Shown here: piece after piece, positions 44,937-54,699 of the stretch
How positions within the stretch are numbered: position 1 is the first letter of the stretch
Layout of the letters: each line of letters opens with the position of its first letter
NCBI GenBank assembly: GCA_018827375.1
Contig: JAHJYW010000014.1
Span: forward strand, 1-64,000
Direction of reading: 5' to 3'
Source: Alphaproteobacteria bacterium
GTDB lineage: Bacteria; Pseudomonadota; Alphaproteobacteria; Caulobacterales; Hyphomonadaceae
Length of the DNA stretch: 64,000 nt
The notes under the pieces: model-generated
Told to the model about the DNA's origin: nothing
Database searches by the model: none
Seen by the model: the letters and a program-made list of their open reading frames with translations, nothing else
Made by a program: the position numbers and the translations under genes

Positions 44937-45596
44937 ATGAACCTCCGATTCCTCTTCCTCTGCCTGCTCATTGCGTTGTCGGCGTGTTCGCAGGAGCAAC
45001 GCGAAGCAGCGCCTGAAACCGGCCTGCTGCCACCGGGAGCCGCGGGCATCGACCTGTCGCATCACAATGGGGACGTTGACTGGGATGTGCTTGAGACCGC
45101 GCCGCTGGACTTTATCTACCTGAAAGCCACCGAGGGACGCGACTGGACGGACGCAAACTTCCGGCAGAACTGGATCGAGGCGAGCCGGCGCGGCTATACG
45201 GTCGGCGCCTATCACTTCTATATATTGTGCAAGCCGTGGGAGGCGCAGGCCGTCAATTTCATCCGTGCGGTCGAGGTGCGGGACGGGACACTGCCACCGG
45301 CGGTGGACCTAGAATATGCCCATAATTGCAAGCCGTTCCGGGACGAAGCAGGCACGAAGGCGGAGCTGCAGGCTTTTTTCGACAGGCTGGAAGCGGAGTA
45401 TGGGGCGGTACCCGTGCTCTACACCACGAAGGAATTCCATGCCGACTGGATCGCCGGATCATTTGATCGCTATCCGCTCTGGATACGGAGTGTCGATGGC
45501 GCCCCGGATATGCCCTACGCAATCTGGCAGCATTCGATGCGGGGAAAGGTGGCGGGTATTAAGGGCGACGTGGATTTGAACGTGGCCGCCGAATGA
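44937..45596 (+). CDS. GH25 lysozyme-like lipoprotein
   Basis: A 219-residue lipoprotein (signal ending LSAC). A glycoside hydrolase 25 domain follows: GIDLSHHNGDVDWDVL, DFIYLKATEGRDWTD, VGAYHFYILCKPWEAQAVNFIRAV, PPAVDLEYAHNC, PVLYTTKEFH and PLWIRSVDGAPDMPYAIWQHSMRGKVAGIKGDVDLNV. The Asp/Glu acids of the GH25 active site are present. It likely cleaves or binds peptidoglycan in the periplasm. The longer frame starts upstream, but ATG 44937 begins the lipoprotein signal. Confidence 0.87.
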   Translation: MNLRFLFLCLLIALSACSQEQREAAPETGLLPPGAAGIDLSHHNGDVDWDVLETAPLDFIYLKATEGRDWTDANFRQNWIEASRRGYTVGAYHFYILCKPWEAQAVNFIRAVEVRDGTLPPAVDLEYAHNCKPFRDEAGTKAELQAFFDRLEAEYGAVPVLYTTKEFHADWIAGSFDRYPLWIRSVDGAPDMPYAIWQHSMRGKVAGIKGDVDLNVAAE

Positions 45597-45600
45597 CCGC

Positions 45601-46305
45601 TCAATCGAAATCGACCAGAACGCCGAAGTGATCGCTGCGGGCGCGGCCTGATGTGTCTTTCCGGTCGAGCGCGCGAACATGTATGCATCGAATTTCGCCG
45701 CGCGTGGCGACGTGGTCGATGGTCATGTCGTCGAGAGGGGGAAGTGATCCGCGTGTCACGACATCCACACCCGTCAGGGCCGCTTCGAGTTTCTCATAGG
45801 ATTTGTGAGGTCCCCAGGCCCTGGGCATGCGGCGGTTGTAGTCGCCCGCAACAATCAGGGGGCGCAGATGGCTGAGGGCGTCCAGCGCAGGGCCTAGCTG
45901 GTCGAGGAAGAGTTCATGCTGCCTCCAAGGCTCAGTCTTTTCACTAGGAGGCGAAGTCGGCGCCATATGCCATGGGATGCATATGCCGAAACAATAGACC
46001 GTGCGACCATCCACTCTGGTCTGGCCGAGCACGGCGCCCCCAAGGTCGGCGAGGGCCTTCGGTAGGGGTACTTCAGTCCACGGCGCCTTGCTCCAGATCA
46101 GGACCAGTCGTTCGCTTTCGGCCTTGGGTCCGACGACATATCCGCGATGCGACAGGACATGACCGCCCATGGACTCAAGAGAGGACAGATGGGCTTCCGT
46201 CAGAACGACCAGATCAGGATGGAGCGACTGTATCTCGGAAACAAGAGACGCGGCCTGCCACGTGTGCGGGCCGCGTCTCTCTATGTTCCAGTTGATCAAG
46301 CGCAT
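45601..46305 (-). CDS. Endonuclease/exonuclease/phosphatase-family protein
   Basis: A 234-residue EEP-fold protein. NWNIERRG, ALSHLRPLIVAGDYNRRMPRA and SDHFGVLVDFD correspond to the metal-binding and catalytic Asn/Glu/Asp/His motifs. No signal peptide or membrane segment is present. It may act on nucleic acid or phospholipid head groups; which is unknown. It lies 15 bp after ilvC on the same strand, so it may be the last gene of the ilv operon. Confidence 0.78.
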   Translation of the reverse strand: MRLINWNIERRGPHTWQAASLVSEIQSLHPDLVVLTEAHLSSLESMGGHVLSHRGYVVGPKAESERLVLIWSKAPWTEVPLPKALADLGGAVLGQTRVDGRTVYCFGICIPWHMAPTSPPSEKTEPWRQHELFLDQLGPALDALSHLRPLIVAGDYNRRMPRAWGPHKSYEKLEAALTGVDVVTRGSLPPLDDMTIDHVATRGEIRCIHVRALDRKDTSGRARSDHFGVLVDFD

Positions 46306-46320
46306 AAGCGCGTGAGCAGA

Positions 46321-48042
<1,722 letters not shown>

Positions 48043-48046
<4 letters not shown>

Positions 48047-48609
48047 CCCTGTTCCTTTCCCCGTTTGATCGAGAGAACGCCTGTACGGCTGACTTCGACA
48101 AGGCCGAGCGGGCGCATCAGGTCGATGAACTGGCTGATCTTGTCGGAAGCGCCCGTGAGTTCGAAGATGAAGCTCTCATTCGTCGTGTCGATGACGCGGG
48201 CGCGGAAGATCTCGGCGATGCGCAGCGCCTCGACGCGCACTTCACCCGTGCCAGCCACCTTGATGAGGGCAAGCTCGCGCTCGATGCCGCGCTTCGACTT
48301 GGTAATGTCGATCACTTCGCCAACTGGCACGATGCGCAGCAGCTGGGCCTCGATCTGCTCGAGGATATGCGGTGTGCCTTGGGTGACGATGGTGATACGC
48401 GAGCGATGCTGGCTGGCATCAACTTCTGCCACCGTCAGACTATCAATATTGTAGCCGCGGCCCGAAAACAGGCCGACCACGCGAGCGAGAACGCCCGGTT
48501 CGTTATCGACGAGCACGGCAAGCGTACGCCGCTCAACGGCCTCGTCGGCATGCGAGAGGAAATAGGCCGATTTGGGATTGCCGGGGGCGCCGCTGGTGCC
48601 GTCGCTCAT
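48043..48609 (-). CDS. ilvN: Acetolactate synthase small subunit
   Basis: A 188-residue regulatory subunit. An ACT domain with RRTLAVLVDNEPGVLARVVGLFSGRGYNIDSLTVAEVD is followed by the C-terminal domain with RELALIKVAG and TGASDKISQFIDLMRPLGLVEVSRTGVLSIKRG. It binds valine and gives feedback control of IlvB. It is separated from ilvB by the 48606-49343 gene, with ATGA overlaps on both sides. Confidence 0.95.
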
Positions 48610-49343
48610 TGTGTCGTCTCCGTTTGGCTGCCCGGCACGGAGGACGTGTCGAGGATGACGCCGGGCCTGCGCGTTTCAAGGCGGGCTTTCAGCGCCTTGG
48701 CGCGACTGATGGCTTCGCGCCTGTTGTCATGGGTCTGGTCATTATAGCGCTCAACGATCTTGTCGAGTCGGCGCGGGTCGAGATGGGCCTGCAGTTCTGA
48801 CACCATGAGGCGGCGGCAGTCATCGATGAACTCGGCACTGTTGTCGCCGGTCGGGCCGCCATCGCGCGTCAGGGCCTCCAGCTCGAAATAGGCCCACATA
48901 AGGGCATCGAGAATAGGCGGACGGTGGCCGCGATAGGCGCCGTCCTTGTCCACGCCCTTATTATCGGCGTCGAGATTGGGGAAGAACATGCGGCCGCGCT
49001 CGACCAGTGCAGACAGGCCGATCAGCTGGCTGGTCTTGCCGCCGATAAAGCTGCCCTCATTGGCCTGGAGGTGTCGCGTGCGGGCAAACATGGCCGCCCG
49101 GCCGAGGGCATCAATGGCGTGATTGCCCCATTCGAGGCTGGCGGCATCGATGCTCTGGCGCAGGTGTTCGGTCTGCAGGCGGCGCTGGCGGCGGGTTTCA
49201 GCACGTGAGGCGAAGGCGCTGACAAGGGCCACGAACGCAGAGCCGAGTGCGACCACCACATCAAGGTGTTCACGCAGCAGGGCGAGAATCTCGCTCGTAC
49301 TCATCGTTCGGTCCGTCCCGTAACCCAATGCCTGGCCGGTCAT
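48606..49343 (-). CDS. Uncharacterised protein with one membrane segment, between ilvB and ilvN
   Basis: A 245-residue protein. The N-terminal part has one strongly hydrophobic stretch (VVVALGSAFVALVSAFA), then a basic helix (RAETRRQRRLQTEHLRQ) and a long helical domain with EWGNHAIDALGRAAMFARTR, ISQLIGL-like GKTSQLIGLSALVERGRMFFPN and GHRPPILDALMWAYFELEALTR. No catalytic motif is seen. The start at 49343 overlaps the ilvB stop as ATGA, and its stop overlaps the ilvN start. ATG 49304 is an alternative start. I do not know the function. Confidence 0.7.
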   Translation of the reverse strand: MTGQALGYGTDRTMSTSEILALLREHLDVVVALGSAFVALVSAFASRAETRRQRRLQTEHLRQSIDAASLEWGNHAIDALGRAAMFARTRHLQANEGSFIGGKTSQLIGLSALVERGRMFFPNLDADNKGVDKDGAYRGHRPPILDALMWAYFELEALTRDGGPTGDNSAEFIDDCRRLMVSELQAHLDPRRLDKIVERYNDQTHDNRREAISRAKALKARLETRRPGVILDTSSVPGSQTETTQ

Positions 49344-51139
49344 CAGACCAGCTTCTTCCCGGCGTCGCTGACTTCGTTACCAGTTATCTCGCCCAGGATC
49401 ATCTCATTATGCGCAGAGCCCGAGGGAATCATCGGCAGGCAGTTTTCGGCCTTTTCGACGCGGCAGTCGAACAGGACCGGGCCGTCATGCGCAATCATTT
49501 CAAGGATCTTCGCGTCGAGCTCGGCTGGATCGTCGCAGCGGATGCCGTAGCCACCGAGCGCGTCAGCAAGTTTGACGAAGTCCGGGATGCTTTCCGAATA
49601 GGAGTGCGAATAGCGCTCGCCATGCAGCAATTCCTGCCACTGGCGGACCATGCCCATCCATTCATTGTTCATGATGAAAACCTTGACCGGCAGGCGGTGC
49701 TGAACGGCGGTCGAGAACTCCTGCATCACCATCTGGATCGAGGCTTCGCCGGCAATGTCGATGACCAGCGCGCCCGGATGGGCAACCTGGATGCCGACGG
49801 CGGCCGGCAGGCCATAGCCCATCGTGCCGAGGCCGCCACTGGTCATCCAGCGGTTTGGCTCCTCGAAATGGTAGAACTGGGCGGCCCACATCTGGTGCTG
49901 GCCGACTTCGGTGGAGATATAGGTCTCGCGGTCCTTGGTCAGTTCATAGAGGCGCTGGACCGCATGTTGCGGTTTGATCACCGTATCGGAGTTCTTGTAG
50001 GCAAAGCAGTCGCGGGCGCGCCATGTCGCGATCTGTTTCTTCCAGGCCGTGAGGTCTGGCCGTTTGCCCTTGCGGGCGGACAGTCCCTTCAGGATCGCTT
50101 CCAGCGTCGCAGCGCAATCACCGATGACCGGCACGTCGACACGAACGATCTTGTTGATCGAGGACGCGTCGATATCGATGTGCACCTTCTTGGAGTTGGG
50201 CGAGAAGGCATCGATCCGGCCAGTGACACGGTCGTCGAAGCGGGCGCCGACACAAAGCATCAGGTCGCAATCGTGCATGGCATTGTTGGCTTCAAAGCTG
50301 CCATGCATGCCCAGCATGCCGAGCCAGTCGGGGTGGGACGCGGGGAAGGCGCCAAGGCCCATCAGCGTGGATGTGACAGGAATACCGGTCACAGCCTGCA
50401 GTTCGCGCAGTAGTTTCGAGGCGCGCGGGCCGGAATTGATTACGCCGCCGCCTGTATAGAAGACGGGGGAGGTGGCGGACATGATGAGGTCGACAACGGC
50501 CGCGACCGCATCCGGCTGGGGCTGGGTCTGCGGTTTGTAAGTCGACTTGTGGACACCTTCCTTGCCGAGATAGGCGCCGGTCGCGAACTGGACGTCTTTC
50601 GGGATGTCGATGACAACCGGGCCAGGACGACCGGATGTGGCGATCAGGAAAGCCTCGTGCATGACGCGTGCGAGATCGTTCACGTCAGTGACGAGGTAGT
50701 TGTGCTTGGAACAGGTGCGGGTGATGCCGACCGTGTCGCATTCCTGGAAGGCGTCGGTGCCTATCAGGTGGGTCGGGACCTGGCCGCAGAGAACGACCAT
50801 CGGGATGGAGTCCATCATCGCGTCGGTGATAGGCGTGACCATGTTGGTTGCGCCAGGGCCGGATGTGACAAGGGCAACGCCGCACTTGCCGGTGGAGCGC
50901 GCATAGCCTTCGGCGGCATGCCCTGCGCCCTGTTCGTGGCGCACGAGGATGTGGCTGATGTCAGGCGCCGAGAACAAAGCGTCATAGATCGGCAGCACCG
51001 CGCCGCCGGGATAACCAAAGAGCGCATCTACGCCCTGCTCACGAAGGGCCTCGATGACAATCTCTGCACCCGTCATCAGGCGGGGCTGTGTCGGGGCCGA
51101 ACTGGCGGCACTCGTCTTGGTCTTGGTGGCTGTGGTCAT
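49343..51139 (-). CDS. ilvB: Acetolactate synthase large subunit
   Basis: A 598-residue ThDP enzyme catalysing the first common step of branched-chain synthesis. The N-domain has ALFGYPGGAVLPIYDAL and the catalytic Glu region RHEQGAGHAAEGYAR. The FAD-type domain and GLGAFPASHPDWLGMLGMHG follow, then the C-domain ThDP/Mg motif. That motif reads IDIAGEASIQMVMQEF...NNEWMGMVRQWQELLHGERY, with Glu in place of the usual Asp of GDG/GDA. ATG 51139 is preferred over the longer frame, which runs through the attenuator. Confidence 0.95.
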   Translation of the reverse strand: MTTATKTKTSAASSAPTQPRLMTGAEIVIEALREQGVDALFGYPGGAVLPIYDALFSAPDISHILVRHEQGAGHAAEGYARSTGKCGVALVTSGPGATNMVTPITDAMMDSIPMVVLCGQVPTHLIGTDAFQECDTVGITRTCSKHNYLVTDVNDLARVMHEAFLIATSGRPGPVVIDIPKDVQFATGAYLGKEGVHKSTYKPQTQPQPDAVAAVVDLIMSATSPVFYTGGGVINSGPRASKLLRELQAVTGIPVTSTLMGLGAFPASHPDWLGMLGMHGSFEANNAMHDCDLMLCVGARFDDRVTGRIDAFSPNSKKVHIDIDASSINKIVRVDVPVIGDCAATLEAILKGLSARKGKRPDLTAWKKQIATWRARDCFAYKNSDTVIKPQHAVQRLYELTKDRETYISTEVGQHQMWAAQFYHFEEPNRWMTSGGLGTMGYGLPAAVGIQVAHPGALVIDIAGEASIQMVMQEFSTAVQHRLPVKVFIMNNEWMGMVRQWQELLHGERYSHSYSESIPDFVKLADALGGYGIRCDDPAELDAKILEMIAHDGPVLFDCRVEKAENCLPMIPSGSAHNEMILGEITGNEVSDAGKKLV

Positions 51140-51180
51140 CGGGGCTCTCGGACTGTGTGGGAAAATTTGGGCTAGGGCTG

Positions 51181-51211
51181 AAATGAAAAAGGGCCCCCTG
51201 AGGAGACCCTT
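51181..51211 (-). terminator. ilv attenuator terminator
   Basis: On the minus strand AAGGGTCTCC (51211-51202) pairs with GGGGGCCCTT (51198-51189) over ten positions, including G-U pairs, with a TCA loop. TTTCATTT follows. It lies between the leader peptide and ilvB, as expected for the terminator of a transcription attenuator. The competing antiterminator is not identified by eye. Confidence 0.75.
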
Positions 51212-51219
51212 ATATGCGC

Positions 51220-51259
51220 GCATCCGCAACCGACTGTGTGATCAGTCGACTACGGATGC
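51220..51259 (-). promoter_or_regulatory. Candidate pause hairpin of the ilv leader
   Basis: On the minus strand GCATCCG (51259-51253) pairs perfectly with CGGATGC (51226-51220). Inside it CGACT (51248-51244) pairs with AGTCG (51235-51231). The stem begins within the last codons of the leader peptide, so a translating ribosome would melt it. This is the arrangement of the 1:2 hairpin of amino-acid attenuators. Confidence 0.6.
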
Positions 51260-51288
51260 CTAATAACGAGTACTAGTGATGTGCGCAC
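51250..51288 (-). CDS. ilv operon leader peptide
   Basis: A 12-residue ORF, MRTSLVLVIRHP, begins with GTG at 51288 and stops at TAG 51252-51250. Five consecutive codons encode Leu-Val-Leu-Val-Ile, all products of the operon it precedes. A strong Shine-Dalgarno GGAGGA lies at 51303-51298, nine bases before the GTG. Stalling on these codons during branched-chain amino-acid starvation would prevent the terminator at 51211-51181. This is a control peptide, not a functional protein. Confidence 0.8.
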   Translation of the reverse strand: MRTSLVLVIRHP

Positions 51289-51313
51289 GGTTGCGTTTCC
51301 TCCAACGTCGAGG

Positions 51314-52264
51314 TCAGGAATAATCTGCCTCTTTGACGCTGTCAATCTCCCTATAAAGGGCATGAATGACCCGAAGGCGGTTTTCTGGCTCTGGCGAGGG
51401 GATGCGCGGCCAGAACGGGAATTGCCTGCCGATCCATGTAAATTGCCGCTTTGCATAGCGCCGCGTATCCCGTTTGGCATTCTCGGCAGCCAGTTCGGCG
51501 CTGATCTCGCCGCGCGCAAAGGCCGTGAGCCAGGGCATGCCGTGGGCTTTCATGGCGGGAAGCTCAGGGTCGAGGTTGCGCGCCATCAGGGCGCGGGCCT
51601 CGTCCATGGCGCCCTGCATGAGCATGCCCTCGAAGCGCCGATCAATCTTCTGGTAGAGGCGTGCCCGGGGCGGGGTGAGGGCAAAACCGATCCATTCACC
51701 CTCGTTCAGGACAGGCGGCTGGCGCTCGTCATGGAAGTGGCCAAGGGGGCGCCCGGTAGCCAGCCAGACTTCATAGGCGCGTGCAAGGCGCTGGCGGTCG
51801 CCTGTGCCGAGGCGTTCGGCAGTTTCGGGATCGACGAGCTCCAGCCTGTCGCGCAGGCCCTCAGCGCCCTCGGCATCTGCGATGGCACGCACTTCGGCGC
51901 GGATGTCTTCAGGCACTGGCGGGATGCTGGAGAGGCCCTGTGTAAGGGCCAGCAGGTAAAGCCCGGTGCCGCCCACAAGGATGGCGCGCTTGCCTTTCAG
52001 CTCGACACGTTTGATCTCGCGCCGGGCTTCTTCCAGCCAGTCACCCGTGGAATAGCGCATTGCCGCATCGACATGACCGAAGAGATGGTGTTCGACGCCA
52101 TTCATCTCCTCTTCGTCGGGGCGGGCGCTGATGACACGCAGGTCCCTGTAAACCTGCATGGAATCAGCATTGATGACTTCACCGCCCAAGCGCCGGGCGA
52201 CGGCGATGGCGAGGGCGGTCTTGCCGCTGGCGGTGGGGCCGTGAATGAGGATTGCCGGATGCAT
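51314..52264 (-). CDS. miaA: tRNA dimethylallyltransferase
   Basis: A 316-residue MiaA that transfers a dimethylallyl group to A37 of tRNAs reading UNN codons. The P-loop is HGPTASGKTALAIAVAR. Further motifs are NADSMQVYRDLRV, ISARPDEEEMNGVEHHLFG, ILVGGTGLYLLAL and RQFTWIGRQ at the C-terminus. The start ATG 52264 is divergent from serB with 56 bp between. The ilv leader transcript starts at its 3' end. Confidence 0.95.
   Translation of the reverse strand: MHPAILIHGPTASGKTALAIAVARRLGGEVINADSMQVYRDLRVISARPDEEEMNGVEHHLFGHVDAAMRYSTGDWLEEARREIKRVELKGKRAILVGGTGLYLLALTQGLSSIPPVPEDIRAEVRAIADAEGAEGLRDRLELVDPETAERLGTGDRQRLARAYEVWLATGRPLGHFHDERQPPVLNEGEWIGFALTPPRARLYQKIDRRFEGMLMQGAMDEARALMARNLDPELPAMKAHGMPWLTAFARGEISAELAAENAKRDTRRYAKRQFTWIGRQFPFWPRIPSPEPENRLRVIHALYREIDSVKEADYS
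51317..51345 (-). promoter_or_regulatory. Candidate ilv promoter within the 3' end of miaA
   Basis: On the minus strand TTGACA (51345-51340) is a perfect -35 box. After a 17-bp spacer comes TATTCC (51322-51317), a weak -10. Transcription would begin near 51310, just ahead of the leader peptide start at 51288. The elements overlap the last miaA codons. Confidence 0.5.
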
Positions 52265-52320
52265 GCTCTAGACCTAAGGGCTAGTCGGGTAAGTTGGAAG
52301 ACACCAAGAGACTGAATAAC

Positions 52321-53244
52321 ATGCGCCAGAACCCGGATAAGTCCCGCAATTTTTTTGCTGCCATTGCGGTTGGGGAGCCATCCCGTGCCGGTCTACCTGC
52401 AGAATTGGGGGCGATTCTAACGGCAGCGGGTGTGCAGGATGCACAAGCACGCATGTTGGCGGACGGGGCCCCCTGGCAGGCCTGCGAGTATGTTTTTGCG
52501 GCCGCTGAGGCGGAACTTGAAGAGGTTCGCGGTGGGTTGAAGGCGCTTTCCGGGGTGGATATCGCCCTTTTGCCGGCGGAGGGCCGCCGCAAGCGCCTGC
52601 TGATCTCTGACATGGATTCAACGATTATCGGTCAGGAATGTCTCGACGAGCTGGCCGACTTTGCCGGCCTCAAGGCGGAAGTTTCCGCGATCACCGAGCG
52701 GGCGATGCGCGGCGAGCTGGATTTCGAAGGGGCGCTGACGACACGTGTGGGCATGCTGAAGGGGCTGGAGCTGGCTGCACTGGAGGCCGCCTATGTCGAG
52801 CGGATCACGCTGAACCCCGGCGCGAAGACGCTGACGGCGACGATGAAGGCCAATGGGGCGCATGCCGTTCTGGTCTCGGGCGGGTTCACATTCTTTACAT
52901 CGCGCGTGGCGAAGGCTGCAGGGTTTGATGCGGACCGGGGCAATACGCTTATTGATGACGGCGCACAGCTGACAGGTGAAGTAGGCCGGCCCATACTGGG
53001 GCGCGAGGCGAAGCTGACCGCGCTCGACGAAACCGCCGCGACGCTGGGCCTTGCGCGGGCCGATGCCCTGGCGCTTGGCGACGGTGCGAACGATCTGGAT
53101 ATGATCTGCGCGGCGGGCCTTGGCATCGCCTATTACGCCAAGCCGATTGTCGCCGAACAGGCCACCGCAGCCATCCAGTACACGGACCTGACGGCCGCGC
53201 TGTTCTTCCAGGGCTATGCCGCGCGAGAGTTTCTCGCTGGCTAG
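52321..53244 (+). CDS. serB: Phosphoserine phosphatase
   Basis: A 307-residue HAD-superfamily SerB, the last step of serine synthesis. The N-terminal ~80 residues are an ACT-like or variable region. Motif I is ISDMDSTIIGQECLDELADFAG, followed by motif II (AVLVSGGFTFFTSRVA) and motif IV (ALGDGANDLDMICAAGLGIAYYAKP). TTG 52294 would add nine residues; ATG 52321 with AAGAGA upstream seems as likely. Confidence 0.93.
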   Translation: MRQNPDKSRNFFAAIAVGEPSRAGLPAELGAILTAAGVQDAQARMLADGAPWQACEYVFAAAEAELEEVRGGLKALSGVDIALLPAEGRRKRLLISDMDSTIIGQECLDELADFAGLKAEVSAITERAMRGELDFEGALTTRVGMLKGLELAALEAAYVERITLNPGAKTLTATMKANGAHAVLVSGGFTFFTSRVAKAAGFDADRGNTLIDDGAQLTGEVGRPILGREAKLTALDETAATLGLARADALALGDGANDLDMICAAGLGIAYYAKPIVAEQATAAIQYTDLTAALFFQGYAAREFLAG

Positions 53245-53454
53245 GGCTGCCTATTTTCAAGGCCAATTGCGTGCATTTCGCTTCCTGAGCGAGCCTGCCT
53301 GACTGATTGATGAGCAGATTTCTCCCAATTTACTACAGCTGACGCGATATCTGTTGCGCAAGATTGGGGCTCGCCGCGTACTGCTTTTATTCCAGCGGGT
53401 GAGGTCAGTAGAGTTTTCGCCACAAGCCCGCCCCATATCCCAGAGGGCATTGCA

Positions 53455-54633
53455 ATGAAAAATCCTGACTACGATTCGCTGATCTCGCCATCCCGGCGCA
53501 ATCTGATGAAATTTGCCGGTGTCGGTGCACTTGGTGCAGCGACAGCGAGCCTTGTCGCCTGTTCCGAAAGCGCCAGCGCGGCCGGCACGACGGCTGCGGC
53601 GACGACCCCGGCCATCGACCCGAACGCGATTGCGATCATGTCGGCAAACGAAAACCCGTATGGCCCATCGCCGATGGCAATCGAAGCCATGTCGAAAGAG
53701 CTGAACAACCTGAACCGTTATGCCTATCCGCTGACGCAGGCCTTCGCCGCGAAAATCGCTGAACGCGAAGGTGTAGCCGTCGAGCAGGTTCTGGTGACCA
53801 ATGGTTCGTCGCCTATCCTCGCGGCCTTCTCTGATTATGTGAACGTCAAGGGCGGTGAAATCGTCACGTCAGCAATCACGTATGAAGGCGTTCCGCGCGT
53901 CGCCGAGCAGGCTGGCACAAAAGTGGTTTACATGCCGCTGACACAGGACCTTGGCTATGATCTCGAAGCGATCTCTGCTGCCATCGGTCCGAACACGGGC
54001 GCTGTCTATATCTGTAATCCGAACAACCCGACGGGCCGCACGATCGAGCCAGCCAAGCTGAAAGCCTTTATCGAGGACGCCTCCAGCAAGGTGCCGGTCT
54101 TCATCGACGAAGCCTACATGGACATGGCTGACGACTTTCCAGCAGGCGTGATGACCGAGTTTGTCGCCGCCGGTAAGCCAGTGATCGTGGCACGCACATT
54201 CTCCAAGATCTATGCAATGGCCGGCCAGCGTCTCGGCTATGGCATCATGCCTGCCGACATGGCGATGGCGATGCGCAAGACGGGCCGTCTGTCATCGGTC
54301 AACCATCTCGGCCTCGTGGCCGGCATGGCCAGCCTCGACGACACCGTTTACTTCGATGACATGCGCCTGAAGATGATCAAGGGCCGCGAGAAGCTGATCG
54401 CCATGGCGAACGATCTCGGTCGTCCGTATGCGCCAAATCCGCAGGGCAACTTCATCTACATGGACCTCGGCATGAACAACCAGGAATTCGCCGACAAGAT
54501 GCTCGAAAAGGGCGTCAAAGTGGTGGGTTCGCGCTGGTCCGAGAAGCCGGAATGGACGCGCATCTGCGTTGGCCTCGATCACGAGATCGAAAAGTGCCAT
54601 GCCGCTGCCAAGCAGATCCTCACGGCGATCTGA
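53455..54633 (+). CDS. Tat-exported class I/II aminotransferase (HisC-like)
   Basis: A 392-residue PLP enzyme. The twin-Arg motif SRRNLMKFAG lies at residues ~13-22 with a following hydrophobic region and LVAC, so it may be a Tat-exported lipoprotein. The catalytic region has YICNPNNPTGR, VFIDEAYMDM and the PLP-Lys segment RTFSKIYAMAGQRLGYGI. This is the class I/II (histidinol-phosphate-type) fold. A PLP-dependent aminotransferase outside the cytoplasm is unusual. The native substrate and PLP loading route are unknown. It stands alone, with 210 bp upstream. Confidence 0.85.
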   Translation: MKNPDYDSLISPSRRNLMKFAGVGALGAATASLVACSESASAAGTTAAATTPAIDPNAIAIMSANENPYGPSPMAIEAMSKELNNLNRYAYPLTQAFAAKIAEREGVAVEQVLVTNGSSPILAAFSDYVNVKGGEIVTSAITYEGVPRVAEQAGTKVVYMPLTQDLGYDLEAISAAIGPNTGAVYICNPNNPTGRTIEPAKLKAFIEDASSKVPVFIDEAYMDMADDFPAGVMTEFVAAGKPVIVARTFSKIYAMAGQRLGYGIMPADMAMAMRKTGRLSSVNHLGLVAGMASLDDTVYFDDMRLKMIKGREKLIAMANDLGRPYAPNPQGNFIYMDLGMNNQEFADKMLEKGVKVVGSRWSEKPEWTRICVGLDHEIEKCHAAAKQILTAI

Positions 54634-54650
54634 TCTGAAACGCATAGAAG

Positions 54651-54683
54651 AAAGGCGCCGCTGGTTCAGCGGCGCCTTTTTTA
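54651..54683. terminator. Bidirectional terminator between aminotransferase and Do protease genes
   Basis: AAAGGCGCCGCTG (54651-54663) and CAGCGGCGCCTTT (54667-54679) form a perfect 13-bp stem with a GTT loop. TTTT follows on the plus strand and TTTCTTC on the minus strand. It serves both convergent genes. Confidence 0.9.
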
Positions 54684-54699
54684 TATAGGCTGTCGAATA

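Noticed and set aside
51140-51229. Extended N-terminus of IlvB from an upstream start
   Set aside because: The longer frame runs across the attenuator terminator and lacks similarity to IlvB N-termini. ATG 51139 is the usual start.
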